From Galbibacter sp. BG1 (GTDB lineage Bacteria; Bacteroidota; Bacteroidia; Flavobacteriales; Flavobacteriaceae), in the NCBI RefSeq assembly GCF_013391805.1, contig NZ_CP058364.1, forward strand, positions 2,299,501 through 2,363,500: a stretch of 64,000 nt of DNA, given 5' to 3'. The first letter of the stretch is position 1. Each line of letters starts with the position of its first letter. Both the position numbers and the translations under genes were made by a program. This document shows positions 18,076 through 26,916 of the stretch, piece after piece. The notes below the pieces were generated by a model, which saw nothing but the letters and a program-made list of their open reading frames with translations, was not told where the DNA came from and ran no database searches.

Positions 18076-20287
18076 ATACATATCCTTTAATGGCAGTAAA
18101 TAGATTAAGCGAAAGTTTATAAAGCCATTCCAATTGCTCGGAGATAATGCGAATTTCCTTTAAATATTCCCGCTGTTCCATGCTTATTTCCAGTTTTCCG
18201 GCGTCTATTTCGCGGTCTCTTTCCGCAGAGAGCTCTTCAAAAATCTGTTTTAAATATTTTTTGGAAACTTCTAGGTCTGTTGCCTTTTTAGGTTGAAAGC
18301 TGTTGTCTTCTAATATTTCTAAACAGTTGAAAAGTTCCTGCTCGATGGCATTTATATAATCATCAAAATATTTGGAAGCTTCGGTGGTGTGATGTATCTG
18401 AATATACGTGCCAAGAGAGGCCGTTGCCGATAAAAGCGTGTTTTGTGTTACCACAATTTGGTAGAGCCTATCCAGCTTTTGTTGTTTGCGTTTGGGTTCT
18501 TGTGTCATTCTTTGAAAGCCCGCATGTAAATTTCCGATAGCGATAAAAGCGTGTTTTCGGGAGATTTTATATGAAGTTTGCGTTTTCTCTTTCTTGTGAT
18601 ACAAATTTTTTACTTGCTCCAAATAGTTTTTATTGGTTTTAACAGCTTCCGCAATAAGCGATTTTATATTCTCGCTTTCCCAAGCGGGCCATAAAAGTAA
18701 ATTGGTCATACTCGCTAGGCCGGCTCCAACCAAAGTATCAATAATTCTGTATTGAATAATGCTAAAAGCATCTGGATAAAGCATGGCATATACAAAGATG
18801 ATGGTAAGGGTAATGAATACAGCCGATGCTTTGTAGTTTTGTTGAATAAAAGTAAAAGAGAGCGTCATCGCTATAAAGGTTATAGCAATATAAATGGCAA
18901 TATTATTAGTAAGAAGCACGATACCTACTGCTACAGCCCCTCCAATTAATGTTCCCAAAATACGTTGGCGGGATCTCTCTTTGGTGAGAACATAACCAGG
19001 TCTCATAATCACTACAATGGTAAGTATTATCCAATACGCATTTTGCAAGGAAAAAATAGATCCGATGGCATAGCCCAGCAAAACCGTTACCACGAGCCGT
19101 AAGGAGTGTTTAAAAATAGGCGATTTGAGGGTTAGGTTTTCAACTAAAACCTTAAAGCTGTAACTCTGGTTGGTAATAAATTGCAACCGATCTGCTTTCT
19201 TTAAAATAGAAACTTTAGGGGTGAAGTTATTTTTTATGATATTTTCAATCGCAATTACTTTTTGAGATTGTCTTTCCGTATAATCAAAAAGATTTCTAAG
19301 AATAAGGATGGCATCCCTGTTCTTTTTAATATCTACGTTGCTTTTGAAGCTTTCAATGGCTTTTTCCGATTTTTTAAGGAGTTTTTCAATAGTACGATCA
19401 CTGTTGATAGTTTTATTCTTAAACCGTAGTTCGCTAATTTCCAACAGTCGGTCTGCCACTGCCTCCATGGTTTCTCCTATTTGGAGTGCCACTTTTTGAA
19501 ATTCAGGACTACTGCTATCGTATTTTTTATAGTTGAACGGATTGGCTACCGCAAACTCCAAAATGTCTATGAGTTCTATAAAAATAAGCAATTGCTGGCG
19601 CTTCAGTTTTGTAGAGCCCGAACGTTGGCGTTGTGCTAACAGTAGATTTCTTAAGGCTTCGTGTTTTTCATTCAGTTCGTTTTGTAATTGCAATTGCTGG
19701 TTTAACACGTTTTCCCTATCCGAAGTAGAAAAAAGAGCTACGCGGGTATTTAGATACGCTGCAGTAAGCTCCATGCAGTCGGTAAGAAGTTCGTCGCTGT
19801 ATTGTTTGGTTCTAACGGTTTCAAAAGAAAGGGAAATCAACAAATACCAGAGTCCGCCGCCAAGTATGTAAAACGCATTGTATAAAATTTCCATACCGCT
19901 AAGGGGGTGTGCAAAACTTAGCGCTACCGCGAGCAGTCCGGAAAAAGCTATAAGGGAGGCCCTAAAACCATATACCGAAATATAAGAATTTACAAATACC
20001 AAAATTGCCAATGCTGGGATAAGGAAATAAATGTTTGGAATCGCTAAATGTATAGTGATATAACTGATAATGGCTAAGAAAAGCGAAATAAAAATACCAT
20101 AGATATGGTGTTTTTTGTTGCCGGGGATATCGCTGGTGGATGCCAAAAGTACTCCGAAAGCAGCTCCGGCACCTACGGTCATATTTAAATAAAAATAGCA
20201 AATAGCAATGGCGCTAAAGGCAGAAATACTTATGAGCAGCCCTTTGGTGAAATTATAGCTTTTTAGGAATTGTATGGCTTTTTGCAT
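18074..20287 (-). CDS. FUSC-family inner-membrane protein (YccS/YhfK-like)
   Basis: FUSC-family proteins are aromatic-acid exporter-like membrane proteins. The 737-residue protein shows two clusters of hydrophobic segments, one in residues about 15-160 and one in about 385-520 (LVVTVLLGYAIGSIFSL; YWIILTIVVIMRPGYVLTKER). A charged cytoplasmic part follows each cluster. The motif VVIMRPGY followed by RSRQRILGTLIGGAVAVG is characteristic of the FUSC domain. This duplicated layout matches YccS. Substrate unknown. It is monocistronic, with its own predicted promoter. Confidence 0.85.
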   Translation of the reverse strand: MQKAIQFLKSYNFTKGLLISISAFSAIAICYFYLNMTVGAGAAFGVLLASTSDIPGNKKHHIYGIFISLFLAIISYITIHLAIPNIYFLIPALAILVFVNSYISVYGFRASLIAFSGLLAVALSFAHPLSGMEILYNAFYILGGGLWYLLISLSFETVRTKQYSDELLTDCMELTAAYLNTRVALFSTSDRENVLNQQLQLQNELNEKHEALRNLLLAQRQRSGSTKLKRQQLLIFIELIDILEFAVANPFNYKKYDSSSPEFQKVALQIGETMEAVADRLLEISELRFKNKTINSDRTIEKLLKKSEKAIESFKSNVDIKKNRDAILILRNLFDYTERQSQKVIAIENIIKNNFTPKVSILKKADRLQFITNQSYSFKVLVENLTLKSPIFKHSLRLVVTVLLGYAIGSIFSLQNAYWIILTIVVIMRPGYVLTKERSRQRILGTLIGGAVAVGIVLLTNNIAIYIAITFIAMTLSFTFIQQNYKASAVFITLTIIFVYAMLYPDAFSIIQYRIIDTLVGAGLASMTNLLLWPAWESENIKSLIAEAVKTNKNYLEQVKNLYHKKEKTQTSYKISRKHAFIAIGNLHAGFQRMTQEPKRKQQKLDRLYQIVVTQNTLLSATASLGTYIQIHHTTEASKYFDDYINAIEQELFNCLEILEDNSFQPKKATDLEVSKKYLKQIFEELSAERDREIDAGKLEISMEQREYLKEIRIISEQLEWLYKLSLNLFTAIKGYV

Positions 20288-20309
20288 TATTTGCTAAAAA
20301 ATTTTCATG

Positions 20310-20317
20310 CAAAGGTA
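20310..20317 (-). promoter_or_regulatory. Predicted -7 box for the FUSC gene
   Basis: The minus strand reads TACCTTTG, exact to TAnnTTTG, and ends 22 nt upstream of the ATG at 20287. Confidence 0.5.
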
Positions 20318-20411
20318 CGTTAAGGACTTTGATTTTATGAAATCTTCAAAATAAATATATATTACTTTCCCGATACGTGATTAAAAGAATTAGTTCTAGT
20401 TTTGAAAAACT

Positions 20412-20527
20412 CCTTATCCACAGAATAGTAATCAAAAGCTCCGAAAGCAGGAGCGGAGGTAAGGAGCGACGCGGAGTTTTGATTTCGGTTTTTCGACTTC
20501 ATGGTCGAAAAAATTCCTTGGATAAGG
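20412..20527. repeat. Nested inverted-repeat element upstream of purC
   Basis: The 429-bp gap between the FUSC gene and purC holds a GC-richer block with three nested pairings. CCTTATCC (20412-20419) pairs with GGATAAGG (20520-20527). AATCAAAAGCTCCG (20430-20443) pairs with CGGAGTTTTGATT (20472-20484), with one bulged G. A hairpin TTTTTCGAC / GTCGAAAAA (20489-20512) sits inside. An 83-codon open frame runs through the block (20377-20628); I treat it as accidental. The element may be a dispersed intergenic palindrome or a structured RNA. Confidence 0.55.
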
Positions 20528-20680
20528 CGCCTTTTTCTTTGTTTCGTTTCTTTTGGGCGAGCAAAAGAAATGAAAGAATATTTTATGAATCGACAAATAT
20601 TATATTTACTAATGTAAAACTAAACTAGAACTTAAGCATTTTTAAAGAAGAACGCATTCTTTTCAACCCAAAATATACAT

Positions 20681-20688
20681 TATATTTG
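20681..20688 (+). promoter_or_regulatory. Predicted -7 box for purC
   Basis: TATATTTG matches TAnnTTTG exactly, 28 nt upstream of the purC ATG. Confidence 0.6.
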
Positions 20689-20716
20689 CGGTAGCAATAA
20701 AAGACACAACAATTCC

Positions 20717-21667
20717 ATGAGCAATACAATTACAACTACCGATTTTAATTTTCCGAAGCAAAAAAACGTTTACAAGGGAAAGGTTAGGGAAGTTTATAAT
20801 ATTGATGATGAAATACTGGTTATGATAGCCACCGATAGGCTTTCTGCTTTTGATGTTATTATGCCTAAGGGAATTCCATACAAAGGTCAGATTCTAAATC
20901 AAATTGCCACAAAAATGATGGACGCCACAAAGGATATTGTGCCTAATTGGTTGTTGGCAACCCCAGACCCCAATGTGGCTGTGGGACATTTGTGTGAACC
21001 TTTTAAAGTGGAAATGGTAATCCGCGGTTATTTATCGGGCCATGCTGCTAGGGAATATAAAGCCGGGAAGCGTTTGTTGTGTGGGGTAGGGATGCCCGAA
21101 GGGATGAAAGAGAACGACAAATTTCCTGAACCAATAATTACGCCTTCTACCAAGGCAGATCAAGGCGATCATGATGAGGATATTTCGCGCGAAGCTATTC
21201 TTGAAAAAGGAATAGTTTCTGAAGAAGATTACCTAGTACTGGAAAAATATACTCGTGCATTATTTCAAAGAGGATCCGAAATTGCGGCAGAACGCGGACT
21301 CATACTTGTTGATACCAAATACGAATTTGGAAAAACAAAAGATGGAAAAATTGTGTTGATAGATGAAATCCATACCCCAGATTCTTCAAGATATTTTTAT
21401 GCTGATGGATACCAAGAACGTCAAGATAAAGCCGAGCCACAAAAACAACTTTCTAAGGAATTTGTGCGCCAATGGCTTATAAGTAATGGTTTTCAAGGGA
21501 AAGAGGGACAACAGATTCCCGAAATGGACGACAATTATATTCATTCAGTTTCCGAAAGATACATCGAGCTTTACGAAAAAATCACAGGTGAAAAGTTTGT
21601 AAAAGGAGACGTAAGTAATATTCAAGAGCGCATAGAGAAGAATGTTTTAGAGCATTTAAAAAAATAA
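20717..21667 (+). CDS. purC: Phosphoribosylaminoimidazole-succinocarboxamide synthase (SAICAR synthetase)
   Basis: It joins aspartate to CAIR in purine synthesis, using ATP. The 316-residue length is typical of the longer eukaryote-like/Bacteroidota form. Motifs include [14 protein letters not shown] at the N-terminus, [19 protein letters not shown], the signature [15 protein letters not shown], the [14 protein letters not shown] loop and [18 protein letters not shown]. The gene is alone in its transcription unit, with a promoter box 28 nt upstream. It is followed after 26 bp by a 21-bp repeat array rather than an obvious terminator. Confidence 0.96.
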   Translation: MSNTITTTDFNFPKQKNVYKGKVREVYNIDDEILVMIATDRLSAFDVIMPKGIPYKGQILNQIATKMMDATKDIVPNWLLATPDPNVAVGHLCEPFKVEMVIRGYLSGHAAREYKAGKRLLCGVGMPEGMKENDKFPEPIITPSTKADQGDHDEDISREAILEKGIVSEEDYLVLEKYTRALFQRGSEIAAERGLILVDTKYEFGKTKDGKIVLIDEIHTPDSSRYFYADGYQERQDKAEPQKQLSKEFVRQWLISNGFQGKEGQQIPEMDDNYIHSVSERYIELYEKITGEKFVKGDVSNIQERIEKNVLEHLKK

Positions 21668-21693
21668 CAGGACAAGAGAGCATGATCCCTTGT

Positions 21694-21944
21694 TGCATAC
21701 TCCACTTACATCACTGCATAAAGCGTTTACAGGGCTGCATAGCCCACTTGCATCACTGCATAAAGCGTCTGCAGGGCTGCATAGCCACTTACATCACTGC
21801 ATAAAGCATTTACACGGCTGCACAACCCACTTACATCACTGCATAAAGCATTTACATGGTTGCACAGCCCACTTACATCGCTGCATAAAGCGTTTACATG
21901 GCTGCATAGCCCACTTACATCGTTGCATAAATTGTTAATAAAAT
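21694..21944 (+). repeat. Array of twelve 21-bp units downstream of purC
   Basis: TGCATA or TGCACA recurs at 21694, 21715, 21736, 21757, 21778, 21798, 21819, 21840, 21861, 21882, 21903 and 21924. Every step is 21 bp except one of 20. Two alternating subtypes exist, one continuing GCCCACTTACATCAC and the other AAGCGTTTACAGGGC, so the higher-order period is 42 bp. An open frame across it (21690-21938) reads as heptapeptides, but the 20-bp unit shifts its phase, so coding is unlikely. The array starts 26 bp after the purC stop. Confidence 0.93.
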
Positions 21945-22294
21945 GTTAAATACACTAATGTTTTAAATAGTTGCACTTGGTGTTAGTAGACTATGCTAGT
22001 CATTTAAATCTATCACTGACGTTTACGCATGATTGTAATTTCTTTGTAGAAAACGGTTTTTATCCATTTTTTCGCTCAATTACGTCGCATAAACTATTAA
22101 CCACAAGTAATCCTCGATGAACTCCGTCGAAATACCTACCATAGATTTTTTTGAGAATCGTATTTGTGCTTTATTTATTGAATTGATTTTCAGTTAAATA
22201 TGCTATTTTCAAGGTATTCAACTAGACGCTAAGTACTTTAAATGCAACGTTTTCGTATTAGGTTGTTTTTATAAAAATAAGTACTTTAGTCAGC
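21945..22294. other. Non-coding gap before acs with an 11-bp direct repeat
   Basis: No gene is seen in these 350 bp. TAAGTACTTTA occurs twice, at 22230-22240 and 22278-22288; its core AAGTACTT is a palindrome. The second copy sits 6 nt before the acs ATG. A short inverted repeat GACTA/TAGTC lies at 21989-22001. The acs promoter must be here, but no exact TAnnTTTG box was found. Confidence 0.5.
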
Positions 22295-24205
22295 ATGAGT
22301 AATTACCACATCAAACACTTAGAGGAGTATTTTCAAGTTTACCGAAAGTCAGTTCGCGACCCAGAAAATTTTTGGGGGGAAGTTGCCGAAGAGCACTTTT
22401 TATGGCGAAAAAAATGGGACAATGTTTTAGAATGGGATTTCACCAAGCCCGAAATTAAATGGTTTCAAGGAGCCAAATTAAACATTACCGAAAATTGCAT
22501 CGATAGGCATTTAAGAACACGCGGCAATAAAACTGCCATCATTTGGGAGCCTAATAGTCCAGACGAAGAGGCGTTGCATATTAGTTACAATGAATTACAT
22601 GAACGGGTTTGCAGGTTTGCAAATGTTTTAAAATCAAAAGGGATTAAAAAGGGAGATCGCGTATGCATTTATCTTCCTATGATTCCAGAATTGGCTGTTT
22701 CCGTTTTGGCTTGTGCCAGAATTGGCGCTATTCATTCCGTAGTTTTTGCAGGATTTTCATCCACAGCGCTTTCCACTAGAATCAATGATGCCGATTGTAA
22801 AATGGTTATCACTGCAGATGGTTCTTTCCGCGGAAGTAAAACCATCGACCTTAAAGGGATTGTAGATGAAGCTTTGGAAGACTGTCCAAGTATTGAATCA
22901 GTTTTGGTTGCCAAGCGTATTGAATCTGATATTAATATGAAGGAGGGGCGTGACGAGTGGTTGCAGCCTTTGTTGGATGATGCAGAACAAACTTGCGAAC
23001 CAGAAATTGTAGATGCTGAAGATCCACTTTTCATTTTGTATACTTCCGGTTCTACGGGAAAACCGAAGGGGATGGTTCACACTTCGGGAGGCTATATGGT
23101 TTATACGGCGTATACTTTTAAAAATATTTTTCAATACCAAGAAAACGATGTGTATTGGTGTACGGCAGATATTGGTTGGATTACCGGGCATAGTTATATT
23201 GTGTACGGACCCCTAGCCAACGGCGCTACTACAGTAATGTTTGAAGGCGTTCCTTCGCACCCTGATTTTGGGAGGTTCTGGGAAATTGTAGATAAACATA
23301 AAGTAAATCAGTTTTATACCGCGCCAACCGCTATTCGAGCGTTGGCAAAGAATAATTTGGACTTTGTCACAAAACACGATTTGTCTTCACTAAAAGTATT
23401 GGGATCTGTAGGAGAGCCCATTAATGAGGAGGCTTGGCACTGGTATAATGACAACGTTGGAAAAAGCCGATGTCCTATTGTAGATACGTGGTGGCAAACA
23501 GAAACAGGAGGGATTATGATATCTCCCATTCCGTACGCTACGCCAACTATTCCAACGTATGCAACTTTACCGTTGCCAGGAATTCAACCCGCTTTAATGG
23601 ATGAAAACGCCAAAGAGATTAAAGGGAATCTTGTGGATGGCCGTTTATGCATTAAATTCCCGTGGCCGTCTATTGCTAGAACCATTTGGGGGAATCATGA
23701 GCGTTATAAAGACACCTATTTTTCAGCCTACGAAAACATGTATTTCACGGGAGATGGGGCGCTTCGTGATGCCGTTGGGTATTATAGAATTACGGGACGT
23801 GTAGATGATGTGGTAATTGTCTCCGGACATAATTTAGGTACAGCGCCTATTGAAGATGCCATCAACGAACATCCTGCTGTGGCGGAATCAGCAATTGTAG
23901 GTTATCCGCATGATGTAAAAGGAAATGCTCTGTACGGATTTGTAATCTTAAAAGAAGTAGGGGAAACCCGTGACCGTGAGAACTTGCGAAAAGAAATCAA
24001 CCAACAGATCACAGAACATATCGGTCCGATTGCTAAATTGGATAAAATTCAGTTCGTAAGCGGATTGCCAAAAACGCGGAGTGGAAAAATTATGCGTAGG
24101 ATTTTACGGAAAATAGCATCCAACGATCTCTCCAATCTAGGAGACACCAGTACGCTATTAAACCCCGATGTAGTCGATGAGGTAATAAAGGAGAAAATTG
24201 ATTAA
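22295..24205 (+). CDS. acs: Acetyl-CoA synthetase (AMP-forming)
   Basis: It activates acetate to acetyl-CoA through acetyl-AMP. The 636-residue protein carries the P-loop-like YTSGSTGKPKGMVHTSGGY (about 249-267), the WWQTETGG motif, TGDGALRD, and the hinge YRITGRVDDVVIVSGHNLGT. The acetylatable lysine segment KTRSGKIMRRILRKIA is near the C-terminus. The N-terminal ACS domain (VYRKSVRDPENFWGEVA) is present. It is a single gene ending at a terminator. The Lys in the SGK motif is a classic sirtuin target, and a sirtuin is encoded 2 kb downstream. Confidence 0.95.
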   Translation: MSNYHIKHLEEYFQVYRKSVRDPENFWGEVAEEHFLWRKKWDNVLEWDFTKPEIKWFQGAKLNITENCIDRHLRTRGNKTAIIWEPNSPDEEALHISYNELHERVCRFANVLKSKGIKKGDRVCIYLPMIPELAVSVLACARIGAIHSVVFAGFSSTALSTRINDADCKMVITADGSFRGSKTIDLKGIVDEALEDCPSIESVLVAKRIESDINMKEGRDEWLQPLLDDAEQTCEPEIVDAEDPLFILYTSGSTGKPKGMVHTSGGYMVYTAYTFKNIFQYQENDVYWCTADIGWITGHSYIVYGPLANGATTVMFEGVPSHPDFGRFWEIVDKHKVNQFYTAPTAIRALAKNNLDFVTKHDLSSLKVLGSVGEPINEEAWHWYNDNVGKSRCPIVDTWWQTETGGIMISPIPYATPTIPTYATLPLPGIQPALMDENAKEIKGNLVDGRLCIKFPWPSIARTIWGNHERYKDTYFSAYENMYFTGDGALRDAVGYYRITGRVDDVVIVSGHNLGTAPIEDAINEHPAVAESAIVGYPHDVKGNALYGFVILKEVGETRDRENLRKEINQQITEHIGPIAKLDKIQFVSGLPKTRSGKIMRRILRKIASNDLSNLGDTSTLLNPDVVDEVIKEKID

Positions 24206-24233
24206 TTTTTTAAACTGAAATTAATAACACCAA

Positions 24234-24265
24234 CCCCAATGACTTTTATGGTCTTTGGGGTTTTT
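24234..24265 (+). terminator. Intrinsic terminator after acs
   Basis: The stem CCCCAATGAC / GTCTTTGGGG (one mismatch) with a 7-nt loop is followed by T5. Confidence 0.85.
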
Positions 24266-24278
24266 AGATTATTTATCA

Positions 24279-24908
24279 ATGAAAATTAAATTAGTAGTAT
24301 CAATAATATTAGTAATATTTTTAGGTCATAACATTTATGCGCAAGTCTCAAAAGATTCACTTTTGAAAAAGGATGTCAAAATGTTAGTGGAAGAAATGCA
24401 ATTTATGTACGGATACGATCAAACGATGCGTGAGTATATTAGTTATAAAACTTTCGATAAATCTGAAACGGATAGTATTGAATCCCTTTCTGAAAGTTTG
24501 AGAGAAAGGGAAATTCTCAAAAGGCAATTTGAATCAGATAATTTTAAAAATTACATATGGATTAATTACATAAACCCAAAAGATGCTGAGCATACCGAAA
24601 GAATGATAGAAATCATAAGAAAATATGGGTTCCCAACCATCGATAGAATTAAAAGATATTATAAAAACGACTTTGTCGATTCAGAATTTAATCCTTTAAT
24701 TATCCTAATCCATTCACCGAGAAAATATTGGGCTGAATTAAAAGAAATTGTTTATAAGGAACATACTTCTGGAAGAATAAATCAATGTGAATATGGATAC
24801 TTATTGTGGCAATTTACGGGAAGGGAGAGTTTTCAGCCAATGCTTGAAAACGGTTACGAAATGGTTCGGGAAAATGGTAATATTACATTGAAGTCAACCT
24901 GTAAATAA
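24279..24908 (+). CDS. Exported protein of unknown function (DUF6624-like)
   Basis: A protein of about 209 residues with signal peptide MKIKLVVSIILVIFLGHNIYAQ. I use the ATG at 24279; a TTG at 24255 would start inside the acs terminator. The C-terminal half (RKYGFPTIDRI, PLIILIHSPRKYWAEL, YGYLLWQFTGR) resembles the small Bacteroidota DUF6624 family in which a histidine-containing helix is followed by a YL-rich segment. That assignment is tentative and the family function is unknown. It stands alone between acs and the next minus-strand gene. Confidence 0.7.
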   Translation: MKIKLVVSIILVIFLGHNIYAQVSKDSLLKKDVKMLVEEMQFMYGYDQTMREYISYKTFDKSETDSIESLSESLREREILKRQFESDNFKNYIWINYINPKDAEHTERMIEIIRKYGFPTIDRIKRYYKNDFVDSEFNPLIILIHSPRKYWAELKEIVYKEHTSGRINQCEYGYLLWQFTGRESFQPMLENGYEMVRENGNITLKSTCK

Positions 24909-24950
24909 ATTAGACTGACTTTTAGCCGCAATTCAAGCCGGGTGGAAAAC

Positions 24951-25505
24951 CTACACTTTCTTTAAAATATGCCTTGCGCGTGCTGTGTAGGCAGCAGAAT
25001 GATTTGGAATGCCGTTGAGCAATGTTTGTTTTAATTCAGGATAAATCCAATTGTATTTTTTTCCAAGAAGAAAAAGGCTGTGCATAGCGTAGGCCTTGGT
25101 AGCTACTTTAACATCGGCAATTAACCAATCGAAATTTATTTCTACTAATTTTTCGAGTTGTTCTTCCTTTAAAAACTGCTTAGTATCCTCATTATTACTT
25201 TTAAAGTAAGCCTCGCATAAAAGTTCACAAACCTTTGCCATGGGACGAATGGAAGATTCATTTCTTAAAGACGGTAATTGTTGAGTAAATTCATTTAAAT
25301 GGGGGTATAGCAAGTCCAATTTACTCTTGCATACATATTCTGTTACCCAACAGGCTTTATGGGCAAGTTCTTCATCGTTGGAAAAGCAATATTTTAGCAG
25401 CTCCGGAAAGTACTCTTGGTGTTCCAGAATAAAATTTGCTGCCTTTTGGCGGTGTTCCCTATAACCGCTTACGTAAGAAAGTTTAGTTGCTAGCTTCTTA
25501 TTCAA
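24951..25505 (-). CDS. Alpha-helical (HEAT-like) protein of unknown function
   Basis: A cytoplasmic 184-residue protein with no signal peptide. It has several amphipathic helix pairs of about 35-40 residues (ELLKYCFSNDEELAHKACWV, LVEINFDWLIADVKVATKAY, AMHSLFLLGKKYNWIYPELK), which look like degenerate HEAT/ARM repeats. Homologues in flavobacteria have, as I recall, sometimes been labelled adenylosuccinate lyase; the sequence has none of the lyase signature motifs, so I do not use that name. No operon partner. Function unknown. Confidence 0.7.
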   Translation of the reverse strand: MNKKLATKLSYVSGYREHRQKAANFILEHQEYFPELLKYCFSNDEELAHKACWVTEYVCKSKLDLLYPHLNEFTQQLPSLRNESSIRPMAKVCELLCEAYFKSNNEDTKQFLKEEQLEKLVEINFDWLIADVKVATKAYAMHSLFLLGKKYNWIYPELKQTLLNGIPNHSAAYTARARHILKKV

Positions 25506-25615
25506 TTTATATTTTCCTTAAATTAGAGCTCTAATAATTATGGACTTAATTTAGTCAAACCTTTTATTTAAAACAAATGGAAGGTGGCTGTAAACAACTT
25601 AGAAACTAACACCCT

Positions 25616-26089
25616 ATGAAGTTATTTAAACGAATTTTATTTTTTTTGTTACTAGTACTTATTGTAATTCAATTTTTTCCTCCTTCCGAAAATAAATCTG
25701 ATACCACACCACCGACAGACCTTCTATTGGTGGAAAATACCCCAGGTAAAGTGGAAGCCATTCTTACCAACGTTTGTTACGACTGCCACTCCAACAACAC
25801 CATTTATCCATGGTATGCAGAAATAGAACCAGTTTCTTATTGGTTAGCGAGCCATATTGAAGAAGGGAAAGAGCATTTAGATTTCTCTCAGTGGGATTTA
25901 TATTCAGCTAAAAAGAAAGCCCATAAACTGGAAGAAGTTGCCGAAGCGGTAACAGAAGGTTGGATGCCGTTGGATTCTTATAAATGGATGCATGGCGATG
26001 CCAATCTTACTGAGGAAGAAAGTAAAGCAGTGGCCGATTGGGCAAACATGCTACGCCTTAAGTATGTAAAAGCCGAGAAACCGCAATAG
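25616..26089 (+). CDS. Membrane-anchored haem-binding (c-type) domain protein
   Basis: A 157-residue protein with one N-terminal membrane segment (ILFFLLLVLIVIQFF) and a periplasmic domain. It contains one c-type haem motif, CYDCH, in the context LTNVCYDCHSNNTIYPWYA, and then EPVSYWLASHIEEGKEHL. This is the layout of the Bacteroidota haem-binding domain family (Haem_bd). An electron-transfer or haem-sensing role is likely but unproven. Its last 32 bp overlap the convergent sirtuin gene. Confidence 0.85.
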   Translation: MKLFKRILFFLLLVLIVIQFFPPSENKSDTTPPTDLLLVENTPGKVEAILTNVCYDCHSNNTIYPWYAEIEPVSYWLASHIEEGKEHLDFSQWDLYSAKKKAHKLEEVAEAVTEGWMPLDSYKWMHGDANLTEEESKAVADWANMLRLKYVKAEKPQ

Positions 26090-26744
26090 GGACACCCACA
26101 GAAGCTTTTTCGGCTATTATTTCGAGTCCGTCGATGGCATTTTCATCAATCGATGGCCTCGGATCTATAAAATAGATGGGCGCTTCATAAGGTTTGTAAT
26201 CTACCAATCCAGCTGCAGGATATACCTGCATGGAGGTACCTATAACCATTACGATATCTGCCTGGGATACTTCTTGGGCAGCAACTTTTATAAGTGGAAC
26301 CGCTTCGCCAAACCATACTATGTGTGGCCTAATTTGGCTATGATGCTCGCAGAGGTCACCGAGCTTTATATCTTCTTTCCAGTCGAAAACCAAGTCTTCG
26401 TCGAAAGTGCTTCTTGCTTTTAAAAGTTCGCCATGGAGATGTATAACATTACTGCTTCCAGCACGTTCGTGTAAATCGTCTACGTTTTGGGTAATTATAG
26501 TAACATTATAATCTTTTTCAAGTTCTGCCAATGCTTTATGCGCTTCATTTGGAGTAACTTCAAGTAGTTGCCTACGTCTCTCGTTGTAAAATTCCAGTAC
26601 CAATTCTTGGTTGTATTCCCAGCCTTTTAAAGAGGCAACTTCCATTACATCATGTCCTTCCCAAAGTCCGTCAGCATCCCTAAAAGTTTTCAATCCGCTT
26701 TCGGCACTTACACCAGCTCCGGTAAGTACAACTATCTTTTTCAT
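26058..26744 (-). CDS. cobB: Sir2-family NAD-dependent protein deacylase, zinc tetrad lost
   Basis: It removes acyl groups from lysines using NAD. The 228-residue protein has GAGVSAESGLKTFRDADGLW (residues 7-26), TQNVDDLHERAG with the NAD-ribose contacts, and the catalytic histidine in HLHGE. The FYNERRRQ segment keeps the Tyr-x-x-Arg pair that in SIRT5 and E. coli CobB binds succinyl or malonyl groups. The region that normally carries four zinc cysteines (between LLKARST and RPHIVWFGE) contains only one Cys. The 3' end overlaps the haem-binding gene by 32 bp on the opposite strand. Confidence 0.92.
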   Translation of the reverse strand: MKKIVVLTGAGVSAESGLKTFRDADGLWEGHDVMEVASLKGWEYNQELVLEFYNERRRQLLEVTPNEAHKALAELEKDYNVTIITQNVDDLHERAGSSNVIHLHGELLKARSTFDEDLVFDWKEDIKLGDLCEHHSQIRPHIVWFGEAVPLIKVAAQEVSQADIVMVIGTSMQVYPAAGLVDYKPYEAPIYFIDPRPSIDENAIDGLEIIAEKASVGVPIAVSRLLHT

Positions 26745-26916
26745 ACAATCAAAATTTGTTATAAAGTTTCATTACTTCGGAAGTTATTGTTTTCTTTATT
26801 CAGAAACAAAACAATCCCATAAAATGTAAATGTTAAAGTAAATGTAACGGCCTAAGTTCAATTCAGTAAGAAAACTTATTTTTACAATTCAATCTAAAAA
26901 ATACTATGAAAATTAT

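Noticed and set aside
20377-20628. An 83-codon open frame in the purC upstream gap
   Set aside because: It runs through the nested inverted repeats and its sequence is of the low-complexity type seen in spurious intergenic predictions.
21690-21938. An 82-codon open frame with His/Leu/Cys heptapeptide repeats after purC
   Set aside because: It is generated by the 21-bp array; one 20-bp unit shifts the repeat phase within the frame, which a selected protein repeat would not tolerate.
21694-21944. CRISPR array
   Set aside because: The units are contiguous, with no unique spacers between repeats, and no cas gene is present in the window.
24951-25505. Adenylosuccinate lyase
   Set aside because: The 184-residue helical protein has no lyase signature and is far too short.
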